A stretch of 64,000 nt of DNA from Antedon mediterranea (lineage: Eukaryota; Echinodermata; Crinoidea; Comatulida; Antedonidae), in contig NC_092674.1 in the NCBI RefSeq assembly GCF_964355755.1, forward strand, positions 23,028,001-23,092,000. Direction: 5' to 3'. A model generated the notes under the pieces. The model worked only from the letters and a program-made list of their open reading frames with translations. It ran no database searches and was not told the DNA's origin. Below are positions 27,668-40,700 of this stretch, in pieces (the stretch's first letter is position 1; every line of letters starts with the position of its first letter). The position numbers and the translations under genes were made by a program.

Positions 27668-29503
27668 TTGTACATCATGTTCATTGTATTAGAAGTACTG
27701 CTGTTAACACTCAAAATTATTGCAGCCTTGGCAGTAGATTTTTATCATTTATTTGTACCGTATCCGAAGAAAGATGTAAGCGGTAAGGTTGTGCTCATCA
27801 CCGGCGCTGGGCACGGTTTAGGCAGGTCGTTTGCCCTTCATTTTGCCAGGCTAGGTTCTACATTGGTGCTATGGGACGTCAACACGGAAGGCAACGAAGA
27901 GACAGCCAAACAAGTGAGAGAGTTGGGGACTGAAGCATATACATTCACGGTGGATGTTCGGAAAAAAGACGTGGTTTACGAAACTGCAAAATCTGTCCAG
28001 GATAAAGTCGGCACTGTTGATATCCTTTTCAACAATGCAGGGGTGATTTCGGGTGAAGAAATTTGCAACCTGACTGATTCTCAGATTGTTAGGACGTTTG
28101 AAGTGAATGCCATTTCGCATTTTTGGGTAAGTCGTAAGGTAGTTAAGAAACATAGTAACTAAGGACGATGGTACATCTTTCCAGGATCTCACTGACACTG
28201 TGGGTTGCAATATAATGCAATTTTATGATTATGTATGATTTGAACCAATCTAATTATTAATTCATATTTATTTTCCAGATTCTGAAGGCATTCCTCCCCG
28301 ATATGATTAAACGCAACGAAGGCCACATTGTCACAATTGCTTCACAAGCTGGAAAGTTTGGTACTCCACGCATGAGTGATTACTGTGCATCTAAGTATGC
28401 AGCAGTCGGGCTCGGAGAAAGTCTGCATTCAGAGCTCCGAGTACTTGGAAGGGCAGGAGTTAAAACAACGCTTGTTTGCCCATTTTTCATCGATACAGGG
28501 ATGTTCACAAACTTATCTTTTAAGTTAGTAAATAATCAATTAACATTTTTATGTCGTTGTTATGGTCCTTGCCTAGCATTCTCATGATCCTGAGTTAAAA
28601 TCATTTCAGATTCTTCTTTTAGAACATACATGTTTGAATTCATGTATTCTGTATTTTGTTCTTGTTAATAGAAAGTTAAATTTTCTTTTTTTTACAGGAC
28701 TGATTCAATATTAAAACAAGATGATGCTGTATCAACAATTGTTGATGGTGTGCTGAGAAACAAGCGGGAAATTGTCATTCCAAGCAAGCACAACATCAGG
28801 ATAATGTTCAAAGCGTAGGTTTTAGTATACATTTAAAAATTCTCAAGGGTTGGTGTGTAAACGACTTGCCCTTGGCTAGGGGTGTCCCAGAGTAGCTGTT
28901 CTACTGTAGTCACTTTATATTTCCAATAAAATACACAACCTGCTATTCAGTGTATATTTTGGGGATTGAAAAAGTGTGGGAGATAGGGTGTTGATTTAAA
29001 ATATATTTTTTTAGAATTGTTTCAATTGATATTCAAAAAAAAAAAAGTCTTTTGCATACTGTTTAACATCTATTTTTAAATATATTCTTTATCAATGTAG
29101 TAACGAAATATTAATTGTTTTCATGTTTTACAAATAATATACCACTAAACACAGTAAAACATTGCGATGTAATACTTTGTTGAAACTATCACCGCCCTAG
29201 TCGATTGAAATAGTACAGTACATGTAACGATACATCACTACGACGTGTATATGTTTATATAATGTAAAACAATATGTGAAAACCACCTCTATTCGTGGCA
29301 AATCATAAATTCGATTTAATCGTCAATAAATATTAAATTATCTAACATCTCTACTTAACTTCTTAAAATAATAAAACTGATATTTTATATTGTATAATTT
29401 GGTGTTTATTTTTTTTTTCAGATTTGCTCCATTTTCAGTGTATGATCTCATAGAAGATTTTACTGCCATAAATGTTGGGTCACAGTCAGGAAAATATGAC
29501 TAA
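27668..29503 (+). CDS. Short-chain dehydrogenase, SDR16C / 17-beta-HSD11/13-like
   Basis: Exons: 27668-28126, 28279-28523, 28698-28814, 29422-29503 (stop); 903 nt, 300 residues, the usual length for the family. Residues 2-23 are a hydrophobic helix, as in the ER or lipid-droplet anchored SDR16C and HSD17B11/13 enzymes. A Rossmann fold follows with TGAGHGLG (45-52), D70 at the end of strand 2 (favours NAD over NADP), NNAG (122-125), N147, S175, Y188 and K192 (YCASK), a complete N-S-Y-K catalytic set. The CPFFIDTGMF stretch matches the SDR16C pattern CP..I.TGMF. It probably oxidises retinol, steroid or a related lipid alcohol; the substrate cannot be read from sequence. The start was chosen as the first ATG that places the anchor helix before the Rossmann fold. 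It runs in the same direction as the FREM2-like gene, with its own TATA box. Confidence 0.92.
28815..29421. other. Third intron of the SDR gene
   Basis: 607 bp, GTAGGT...TTTTCAG. Near 28860-28910 it contains 'aggggtgtcccagagtagctgttctactgtag', a decayed end of the AACCTC/minisatellite element family. Nothing else seen. Confidence 0.6.
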
Positions 29504-29662
29504 AGATGATGATGATCTTGCAAAGTCTGAAATATAATGTTAACATTCCAAAAAAAAAATCAAATAGTACAGTGTGAAGGATTATAATTTTATATGTATA
29601 ACTAAATTTATTTGTCATTGTTAATCAAATTTATGAATGGCAAACATGTATAAAATGTTCAA

Positions 29663-29811
29663 TACAGTAGAACCTCTCATTCTCTATTGAGGGAACACTT
29701 TCCCATGAAAAAAAGAGCCAATATATGGCCAATCAGTATTCAGGTGACACCACTATTAAGGGGATACTTGGTTGGTCCCAACATTGTCCCCTTAATAGAG
29801 GTTCTGCTGTA
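29663..29811. mobile_element. Complete AACCTC terminal-inverted-repeat element
   Basis: 149 bp from TACAGTAGAACCTCT to its near reverse complement AGAGGTTCTGCTGTA, a 15-bp inverted repeat with one mismatch. The interior holds 'attcaggtgacaccactattaagggga' and 'tccccttaatag' wording, that is, one or two units like those amplified in the minisatellites at 43.5 kb and 46.8-51.3 kb. No coding capacity. This compact copy defines the ends of the family. Confidence 0.7.
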
Positions 29812-30027
29812 ATATTTGTTATATGCAGTTTATAATTTATCTATCGATTTACTATAATACTATAGCAGATTTAATATATACTGTAATAATAAAATACATG
29901 ATATATATATATATATATAATGTGATCACATCTGTGTGTTTAGATTGCTAGATTTGAATAAATGAAATGTCTTTCTTATGCGTACATTCATTTTTCAGTT
30001 GATTGTGTTCAAAATTATAGAACTTTT

Positions 30028-30423
30028 TTAATAAAAGTTTTGGTCAAACGCCTTATTTTTTAAGGAGTCTCTCAGATATACAAAAACAGATAAATAAAAA
30101 TTTAAAAAACAATTACAAAGTGTCACATCACGCTCGTACAGTATACTGACGAGCCGCTTCAGTGCCCGAATGACAGATGGATAAAAGCTGTTACGAAAAC
30201 CTATTTTTACGAGAGATGATAGATTGGTAACGTCTACCTCAAATACATTATACATAGGATGAAAAGAATCTTGCAATATAGAATGTTTTCTTAATTGATT
30301 TTCAAAAACGGATTCAATAGAACTCTGCTCAATTCCAATGGTATGTGATGCATACTTTTGTAGATCTGACTTATCTTTACTTGTGGCCCCTGTGAACCAC
30401 AAAACAGACACAGACACTTTCAA
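30028..30423 (-). mobile_element. Non-LTR retrotransposon ORF remnant
   Basis: The minus-strand frame (131 codons) resembles the extreme C-terminus of marine-invertebrate LINE proteins: a helix with LRKHSILQDSFHPMYN, a spacer, then RNSFYPSVIRALKRL (family pattern K..ILxDPSHPL...RxKNSFxPxAIRLLN). No reverse transcriptase core is left. I judge it a 5'-truncated LINE fragment, less certain than the one at 11.3 kb. Confidence 0.5.
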
Positions 30424-31717
30424 AGACTGACTTGAAACATAACTTAGGTTTTAATATAGGGTTATGCAAAAAGTTAAAGGCGTTGTTGGGCTTTTTGAAT
30501 GCACTTGGTTATGTGATCATGCCATTTAATGTATGCTATTTTTATATTATTAGTTTTTAAACTGATTCAATAGAGTGAAACCTGCGCTTATTATCATGTT
30601 TGAAATTTCATGTGTTTCGGGTCTGGAAATAGAAAAAGAAACACCTGATATGATATATATTTTTGCATTTTATTTGCGGTATAATAATACTGTATAAGGA
30701 AAATGTACACATTAGAACCAAACGTACTGAAAATCCTAGTTTCTATTTTTTTATTCGCAAGCGTACAGGAAATGCGTACCGGAAATGAGTATCGGATGGG
30801 CGTGACGCGTTCACGTGGAAGGTGCGTGTATTACGCGAAGAAAGTCACACCAAAGGTCAGCCAATGCGCTCAATGTTTACAGTGCATTCTTTTGTCGCAT
30901 CGTGAAGGTTTCTTTTCAGTAACTTTTATTTTCAAGAGAATTAATAGCCGGCTATAAAATCTCTATGGAAAATTGATTTGATTTAATAAATAATATGCCG
31001 AAAACTTTTGTTATCGATTGCAAACAAGTTTTATTAATAGCGCCACCAAGAGATATAGTATTTTCGTTGACCTGGTTTTTTTAGTACAAAATTATAAATA
31101 CTGTTGAGTGTTGTAATAATGGAAGAATAAGTGTAGATTTTGTTTTTCTACCCATACCATTCAAAATGTTGGAAAATCTTAAATCTAAGGAAATAAAAAG
31201 TGAAAGAGTTCATATATGAAAAAGACGTATATTTAAATAGGGAATGCTCTTTACCGACCGCCGTGTTTCATTTTATTTTTATAATCGCGAAATCGCAGAA
31301 AGATTTGTCGTCTGCTCTGATTCTTTGAATCTCTAAAACATTTAATTTTTTATGTCGATATTTTATATTATTAAATATACTCCCAATTAACTAGACTATT
31401 TAATTCTCAATTTGCTTATTATTTTTACAAATAGGTATAGAAATATCGTTTTATTTAATATTTTGAAGTTTTAAAAAATTTAATTCCAACATTTCATTGG
31501 ACGAGGGTGGGTGTTTCATTAAAAAAACGAAACTGTAACATCGTGATGGCTAAATTTAGGGTGGAGATTTATATTTGAAACGCAACAGATTGTTGTCTAT
31601 ATTCATTTTACTACCACGGTAAATGATTTAAAATAACCAGGAAAGTATAAACAATATACAGGAGTTATTTATTTGTAAGCGTTTGGCAGTGTCATTTGAA
31701 AAACACTAGGCCAAAGG

Positions 31718-34700
31718 ATGGGTGATAAAAACGGCGACACCACCAGCGGTGAAACGACGTTTGAGAATCCTTATGACGAAACAGATAAACAAAAACGTAT
31801 CTTTAAGATTATAGTGATAGGAGATTCTAATGTTGGCAAAACATGTCTTACTTTTCGCTTTTGTGGTGGAAAATTTCCAGAAAAAACTGAGGCTACTATA
31901 GGAGTTGATTTTAGAGAAAAAACTATTGATGTTGATGGTGAATCTCTTAAGGTAAACATGTTTTTAAAAAAAATTATTTAATATTTTAATATAAACTTTA
32001 AAGTAAAAAGATTTTTGTGTCAATGTTTGTTGTGTTTATTTATGTACTTATATATTAAAATCTGCCTTGTAAAATACCGGCATGGACCAGAGTCCTTTCA
32101 TACACAGTTACTGGTAACGCACGCCATTGACGTACTGCAGTGTAGTATAGGTTTTGAGAGCATCACTAATGCTCTCTATTATCATCAAGACCAGATGATG
32201 ATCGCATCGTCTAACTCTGGTGAAGTATATGAGTGGAATCATCATGACCGTCTGCAGATGTTTTTGCAGGGATTTAAATGTTAATCGGTATTTGATCTTT
32301 TTTGTAGTATTTTATAGCCGAAAAAAATTTAAAATTCAGTCGCCGGGAGAAAATGTGAAAAACACGGAGGCCGGGAGAGAGTTAAGAGTTAATTTCAGAA
32401 ACACCAAATAGTGAAATACAGAGTAAAAAGGAGAAATAACTGAATGTTATAATCAGTAGTTTAAGGAGCTAATTCAAATAAATCGCCATCGTTAAAAAAC
32501 CAAATACTGATGCTCCATGTTGAATGGTAACCTACAGTTCAGTAGGTATTTACACAATGCTGTATTGACAGTGTTTATCTTAAATGTTCTGACAGTGCTG
32601 GACTTATTCTAATTAGTGCCGCCGTTTGTTTAATGCTTGACACAACATGAATAGCAATTTTAGTTAAAGAATTCTTGAAAAAAAATAACAGTGTTGATCA
32701 CAACAAATTCGATGTTGAGGCTGTTATAGCAAATTAATTACAAATTCTAATAAAACAAATTATTTCTCAATAATGGAATGTATGTAATGTTTGTTGTTGT
32801 TGTTAACGTTTTCCGTCTTCCGACATTACGCTTTCCACAATTTGTTTCCATTTTTTTTCTGTTTATGGCAGGATGGTTTGTTATTGTGTTAGTGTCTACC
32901 GTATATTTCGGTGTATAAGTCGCACCTGTGTATAAGACGCACCCCCTAACTGAGAGTAAAATGTCGGTATTTTTTATATCGTCGATGTATAAGACGCACC
33001 TTATATTTCATCAAAAAAATGTTTTTTTTAAATTGTAATCAATATTATTGTAATAATATATTTTGTTATATCTACAACGGCGTCCTTTATTTAGGTTTTT
33101 TCTTACCTACAGTAGGCTCGGCCGCGCCGAGCCTCAACAAGTTGTTTCTAACTTGTTATTCATGAGTTTCGCACCCGCCGCAACATCGAGTGCATGACCG
33201 TGTGCGTAACACGCACGTGTGTGGTGGGCTAGCCTCGCTCGATCATTTCGAGAGGGCGCACGTTTTCACGGACCATCGTATTCGATTAGTATCTATGTAT
33301 CCGAGAAGTGTGTACGCTAGGTCCATGCTATAATCACCTGGTGAATATACTAATCGAATACCGTACAACATGTGGCCGCCAAGAAGGGCTTTCGCTGGGG
33401 GTACGGCGGTCGGCGATCGTGCGTATAACTATAAATAAATACTAGGCCTAGCCTAGGCCTATTCCAATCGTAAACGTTTACAAATGAAATTTTATCGGAG
33501 CGCCTAAAACAGCTCCATAATAAACAAATCTTTTCATCATATTTAGTATAACATCACGCTAAAATGCCTTGAAAACTAGGCAGAAGCAGGTTGCCGTTAC
33601 GTTAGTACATTGTAGCTAGGCCTAGCCTACTCAGGCTAGCCAACGAGGTGACGATATGTACACTCTGTGTGGTGGTGAGGCATTTATGTTCGGTGTATAA
33701 GACGCACCCTTAATTTAGAGGTCAAATTTGCGTGTCAAAAGTGCGACTTATACACCGAAATATACGGTACTTGTCCTTGTAATGTAAGTCTTTCTTTATT
33801 TGATTCATCCAGTTATTTCTTGGTCTTCCTACGGGTCGTTTCACTTTCCTGTTAGTTTCCTTCATTGTTTGTTTGATTGGGGTATCATCCGTAATATCAT
33901 GTTTGCTACAGAAAAAATATATTAATTATAAAATAAATGTTTTTGTTGTATTTTTCCAAATCTGTTATAATTGTATCTACTGTATACTATTAGTACAAGT
34001 GAGGACAATACTCTTATTGTAGGTGTACAGTAAAGTACAGAGTACATTTCTCATTGAAAATATACTGGTAGAAATTGTACTTGAATAGACACTAGATTTA
34101 TATCCTTGTTGTTTTTGTAAATGATGATATAACTCTGTTTCTAAAGAACTGGGTATACTGTACTTTAAATATAGGGAATTTCTCGTAGTGTGCTCATCGT
34201 GGTAGGCAATGCAATGTTGTGGACATTCTTTTTGTTGGGTACCAAAGATGTCTCCAAATGGCTTGGTTCCCACTAGAGACGCAACGCAAGCACGGAATCT
34301 TGCATTGCGTTCACGTCTTTGTGCTGCGTCGTCCAAGCCATAATAGAGATTCTACAGTACTTAACTCATGTGAATTGTACAGTGCTACTGAAATGTTACA
34401 ATACAATGATGATTCCGTCTGTTAAAGATAATGGGTAGACAAGCCTTGATTTGGTTGAATACACACAGTGATCAAAAAGACGTGTGATTGTCTAAAGAAG
34501 TATAATACACGATTATTACGATAAACTGTGGAATGTGAACCTGAACTGTGTACAATAGTTTGTTTTTGGCGCTGCTTTTTCAATTTCAAATACTCGATAG
34601 TCATTAAAACAGAACTGAAGAACCAATTACTGATTTATTTAAACCCAGGGACCCAGAGCTTCAGTGGCCCCGGGACAGCTCGAGCATTGGAAGGCCCCTT

Positions 34701-37700
34701 AAGTGCTCAAGGGTAGGTAGGCCACCGCCCATTATAGGGCGCTGTTTGACAGACTTCCATTATCACATCACATAAAAAATTATTATTTTCATAATACTGT
34801 ATGTTACTGTATATTTGTTGTCTACAATGACGTGATTAAATTTGAATACTGTAGCACTAGATAAAAGATACATGGTCTTTAGAAATTTACAATCTGTCAG
34901 TGTCTATTTTTATTGCCATCATACCACATCATAGATTACAATCTCATACTCTCCTAATCCTACATGTAGATAGTTCCATAGGTTTAATGCGATTACTTTT
35001 TATCTGTTTTCGTAGAAGCAATGGCACCAGTTAAAAATAGTAATGTATTATCAGATTTAATATTTTATGATTCTTTTTTTAGTGTAAAGTTTATTTTTAA
35101 CATCAATGATATACAGCTTTCAATTTGCAATGACCTAGATAGGCATGGAGGCGTTGTTGGTCCCAAAATCCACCAAAAATGTTCAAAAAGTAGCCCACTC
35201 CCTAGCTTGGTCATCGTCGTCGGTCGATGCAAATTGGAATGATGGCCTACAAAGTATTCATGCAATGTATAGATTAGCTGAAGTAACTTGATAATTTAAT
35301 AATAAAAACTAATATTTGACTATTATATTACCTATATTAATATAGAATTTAAATAAACATTTTCAAAAATTATAATAGTACATTTTGGAAATTATACTTT
35401 TTTACACATATTTAATTTTTCGACATCATTTTCATGAAATTCATGCATGTAATTTTATACTTAAGTACGCACTTGAATATTTAATGTTGAGTACTTTTAA
35501 GTTGTCGTCCTTTACTGTTCAAGTCCGCTTGAGAGCGCTTTTGAAACAAAGTATTACTTTTCAATATCTATCATACTGTTGTTACTAAAGTAGGATTACT
35601 ATAATCGTTTCAGTACTATAATACAGTAGTACCATGTGTGCCAAGTAGGTACTGTGGGTAGGACCCTGACTTAGTAGTTCGTAAAGCTTTAACATATTAA
35701 GTAAAACTCTAGTATGCAAAGTTAAAACACTACAGAAAACTACTGAACATCATGGCGAGAATTTTTTTATTCCAATAAATAAATGAAAATCTGTAGGACT
35801 GTAAAAACAATGTGCTTAACTAGGTTGCTCTTTTTTCTAATATGTTTACAAAGATTACTATTGGATTTAAAAATTTCTAGCCCTGATGAGCTATTCAGCA
35901 TTACTATGTGCTAGAAACAGGCCATATACTGTCTGTACTATAATTACTATAAAATTGAACACAAATATTGATAAATAATAAAAATACAGTAGATGTCAAG
36001 CCATGCGGTAACCACTCTGAAACTGTAATAAAAGAGTATCATATAAACACACACACGCAAGGCAACAATAATTAGCAATATTTCACGCTTAATTATTGGC
36101 AAGCTGTAGACGGCAATATTGGCTTGTGATGTCATGTCTCAGCAAAACATAATTTAGATACATTGCCTCTGGATAAAATAACATTAAGATTGAAAATTCA
36201 TGTCACTGAATATTATTCTTAAAAACATTTTAGTTATAAAATATGTTTGTGAATAATTGTAATATTGTGAATATACAGTATAATTATATAGTTTCTTTTA
36301 AGAATTATCAATAATAATTAATATACTGTACTTTACATTCTAACTATAACATGCAGTGTTGTAAATCTTTATTTTATATTTCATAAGCGTAAATACCCTC
36401 CGTAGGGCAGCCTCAACCCTACCCGGAGCGGTTCAGATAATCTTTCTATAAAGTATATCTAGCATTTGGAAATTTTTGAATTGTAGGATGTCTAGAAATT
36501 CATTTCATCTTCTTGTCTCAATGCGCGGCATGTTTTGTGTTAATTGACATACAGCAAATTAATAGCCAATACACAATTGTGACGTCTTTATTATCTGACC
36601 ATCTGAATAACTCTATCTTACCACTTAGTTAATAACTAAATTAAAAGCAAAAATATAGACATCAGCAAAGGTGTACGTTAATGCTGTTTATGAGTGATAA
36701 TAGATAATTTGGCAGGTTTTTAATGCTCTCTCTCAGTTGAAGGACTACAGTACAGTACTAAGCTGTACGTTACTGTTGTATATACTGATCCTTTGCAACA
36801 CCTAGGTTTTCTCTTTGCCATAAAATCGATTTTCAAAAAGCATGCCATGCCAGTGAAGAAAATATTAATTTTATTATTTAATGAGATTTTGGGACTGTAT
36901 TATAAACTGAAGCTAGTTTTTAAATCCAAATCCACATATTTATTTATATATGTCTAGCCTCTATCTTTAAAAAATAGGAAAATGAACATTTTAGGAAAAC
37001 AGGAATAGTAGTACAACAAATAATATACAAACATCATCTATATTAATTTTTATATAGCGTGGATAAACAAATCATTCACACAACGCTTTTCACAATACTG
37101 GGTACATTTGGCCACAAAAAAGACTACAACATTAAATAAAAAATAAAAAAACAACTTATAAATGGATTAATCAATATTATGGATACAGTAAGTCTATACT
37201 GTATGAAAATAAATAATAAAATACAGTAAAAGCATAGTCATATGCACCACCACAAACATTCCGCAATTACAATTTAGCATTCTAGATATTTTTGTTTGAA
37301 GCGCATTTAATGCTTTAGGTCAATCACCAGAGATGAGTATAAATTAAAGCTGCGTTATCAATTATTAGGTGAATGAATGATGTCGTCCATTATATAGGTA
37401 CTTATTGCATTCATGATTCAGTAATTTATTACAGTAGTCTGTTTACATTAAAAAATGGAGCTAAAAAACCTTTTGGTTTTCTTCTTAATTATGAATTATT
37501 TATTACTACAAGTGAATTACCTCAATTATCATAATATTATGAAACTGGGTCATAGTTTACTTAATTATATTTTTGCGCCGCTCCTATAGGCAGTTATATA
37601 TTCAAGCAAACGGAAACATTAAGAAACAGTTACCATGCGGTAAGTTTACTACGGTTGTGAAAAAATGTGTTTCGAAACTCGGACTGGGCAAGACAGTCTA

Positions 37701-40700
37701 TGAAAATATTTGCTGAGATAATACAGTAATAATAAGATAATAAGATGCATGTAGACAGTAGTTATCGTGAGATGAGCGGCGTTTTTTTGTAAGAAATATT
37801 TCTTGTTATATTATAGCTTCAATGTATTATTACACATACAGTAATTAAGTTATATTTTAAAAACTTGCTTGTAGATAATAATAATAATTTATTACGTGAC
37901 CACCAAATTGTTAGTAGTTTTAATCCATACAACACTGCAAACACTGAAAACAAGTGAGGTTAAGCTGACACAAGATAGAGTATAACATGTTCAGTGTTCT
38001 CAATATAGAAATCATGTCCGGGCAAAAATAGCCTTCATTTGCTAGTGGGTTGGTCTATGTTTTTAATGGCTCGGCCTAACCTGCCGCTAGTAGTTTTTTT
38101 GTATAATTTTCTTACACTATTTGTAATACCGGTGGTTGGAACCAATTTAGTCCAGCAAAACCTGCTTCGGGAGAACACTGCATGTCTCAGTAGTGGAGCT
38201 GTAACTTGGTGGTTAACATGCTTGCCTTCCAATCCAAAGGTTTGAGGTTCAATCCTGACCTAGTGACAAGGTTGTAACTCGCGACTCTTTCAACTCCACT
38301 ACCTAAGCCTCAGATGAGACTTAGTTTATAAGCACGGTAAAATATAAAATAGTTTATCCATCCTGTAATTGGCAAGTTTGTGCTCGCTGTCGGATGCGTA
38401 TGAAAGTCTACAGTAATTTTTTTAGAAATTGAGCATAATGGTACCTAGTGGAAAGTAATCATAGTATTGCCGTGGTGCATGACCAGTATATTAATGTTAA
38501 TGATGGCATTTAGGAATATTACCCTATCATGCCGCAATGATCGATGACTTTAACATATCTAATAACGTGTACTGAGCCATTGCTAATATACCCAGAGTAA
38601 CCTTTTCTGGCGACTTAATCCAATCTATTATTCATATTGATTATGGTTTAGCCTGAATTCATCGAGTCATTGTGTTAATTCATCAAATCATAAATTTGTC
38701 TCACTTTGTAGTGTCGATGTTTACTAAAATCAACAATTCTGCCGATAAATACTACAGTATGAACTAGGAATTTTAGAAGAAGGCTACCTGCACTTATAGT
38801 CTTAGGTGTACAGTAATTTTGATTGGTTAGTCTTTAACAGCAGAAGGTCAAGATGCTTGATTTCGTCATCGATGTGTTCAATTTTCACATCATTTTTAAC
38901 TATGAGTGCTCACTGGCTAAAACCAGAGGAAAAAACGGGCATTCAAATATGTCGAAAAAGGCTAAAAACACAGACAGCATACAAATGTTTGTGTCTGAAC
39001 TAGACTGTAGTATCATCAACTATAATGACACTGTAAACCAGCTGCCTCAGACCTCTACATTATGCCACTGGTTCACAGTGTTACTATAATACAGTAGGTC
39101 ATATACTACAGTCTAGTTCAGACACAAACATTTGTATGCTGTGAATGATACAAACACATACAGTAGATTAGTCTGAGCAGGCTCTTAGCTATACAGTGTA
39201 TAACAGTATACTAAACATTGCCGGTGGATCCAATGACCTAATCCTTTCAATTAATGTGATTTAAAGATACTACAATTATTAGACCACAAATACCCTAGTA
39301 TGAAATATAGTCCTTGTTTGAGAGACACACCTATACAAGTGACAACATCGGCATTGTATTCTATACATATTTTCTAGTCTACTGAAAAGAAGAAAATAAA
39401 CTTAAAAAATTGGAAGGAATATTCATTTTTTCAAGCTACAATATAATTTGTATCTTTAATGCTTCTAAAACAATTTTTTGTAAAGAACTTAATTCACCTT
39501 TTACTGCTCATCTACCTGTACACAGAAAATACCATGGTGAATATTTACTCTCCCATTGTATTTAGACGGCACTCCTTCTATAGCACACACATGCACCCCA
39601 CCCACACGGTGCTTTTATATTCTACCTTTTATATTATAACTTTTATAGCCTAGCATACTAAATAGTTAAATTTTAATTGTTTGTAAAAGAAATTTAAGTT
39701 TAAGGTTACAACCTCTGTTAAGGGGAACAGCTTCATGACCCTTACGCCCGTATTCTTAAACTGGACTTTAGTCGTAGTTCGAGCTAAAACTTTAAAAATG
39801 ACGTCATTTTAATTCATAAACCGAACTTCAACTATATCGCCGACTAATTCAGGCCAACCTCGACTAAATCGAGACGGATTTTGATCGATTTTTTTAGTCC
39901 TGGAGGGGGCATGCTAAATGGTCGACTAAATGGTTTTTAAACGATGTTTATGAAAAACTTAACAGTCATTGAGTTGTTATATTGGCCAGTATTGAAGAAT
40001 GAAGTATCTATTTTTATATTAGCTTAATTAAATATACATTGGTATAAGTTATAATAATAAAAATCATCTTTATTTACAACCGTATACAAATTACATTATT
40101 TTCTTCGCGCAAGTCCGACTTGAACTACGTCATGCCATAGCGACAATGGCAGATGCAGAAATTCACCACGCGATGGAATGTTTAGGGGGCCTAGCGCTTT
40201 CTTGTCACGCTATGAAGTGCGTGGTTCTTCGCGATCATACTTTGTTGGGGGCCTAGAAAATATATAAGTTACCGTACCGCCATGGTTCCTAAATATATTT
40301 TGAAGATTTTGTTTGTTGTTAATCAAATATACTTCACTGTTAAATTAATACTACTTGTTCTAATAATTAACGATTAAAATTATTTTTCATGTATATAGTC
40401 CTGATGTGTAAAAAGTGTTGTAAGAAAATGGAAAGTGATATCAATGCGCAAAATTTCGTCTGCTCCTCAAATACTCTCTTGTCATTGGCCAATGTATAGC
40501 CTTTGTTACCCAGACGTGTGCAACTCGACTAAAAGCTCGACTTCATTAAGTCGAACTGCAAACTTCGACTACTTCGTTTTTTAATCGAATTTGAAGTAAT
40601 AGCTCGAACTACGACTTTTTCAAGTCGAACTTCGAACTACGACTAAAGTCCGGTTTAAGAATACGGGCGTTAATAAGGGTGTCTCTCAGAGGTTGGCCAT

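Larger units (their letters stand above)
29504..31717. other. SDR 3' UTR, intergenic DNA and RAB33 upstream region
   Basis: Contains a complete AACCTC element (29663-29811), an (AT)n run (29902-29919), candidate AATAAA hexamers at 29888 and 29957, a minus-strand LINE remnant (30028-30423), and CpG-bearing sequence at 30760-30860 and 31245-31310. The latter could belong to the RAB33 promoter, but no TATA box is obvious. The frame at 30703-30957 has no recognised motif. Confidence 0.5.

Noticed and set aside
30703-30957. 84-codon frame with a hydrophobic start upstream of RAB33
   Set aside because: No recognised domain or neighbouring exon; CpG-bearing upstream region is enough to explain it.
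38185-38270. tRNA gene
   Set aside because: A- and B-box-like sequences are present, but the cloverleaf is not convincing and the sequence continues into a body repeated elsewhere, so a SINE is more likely.
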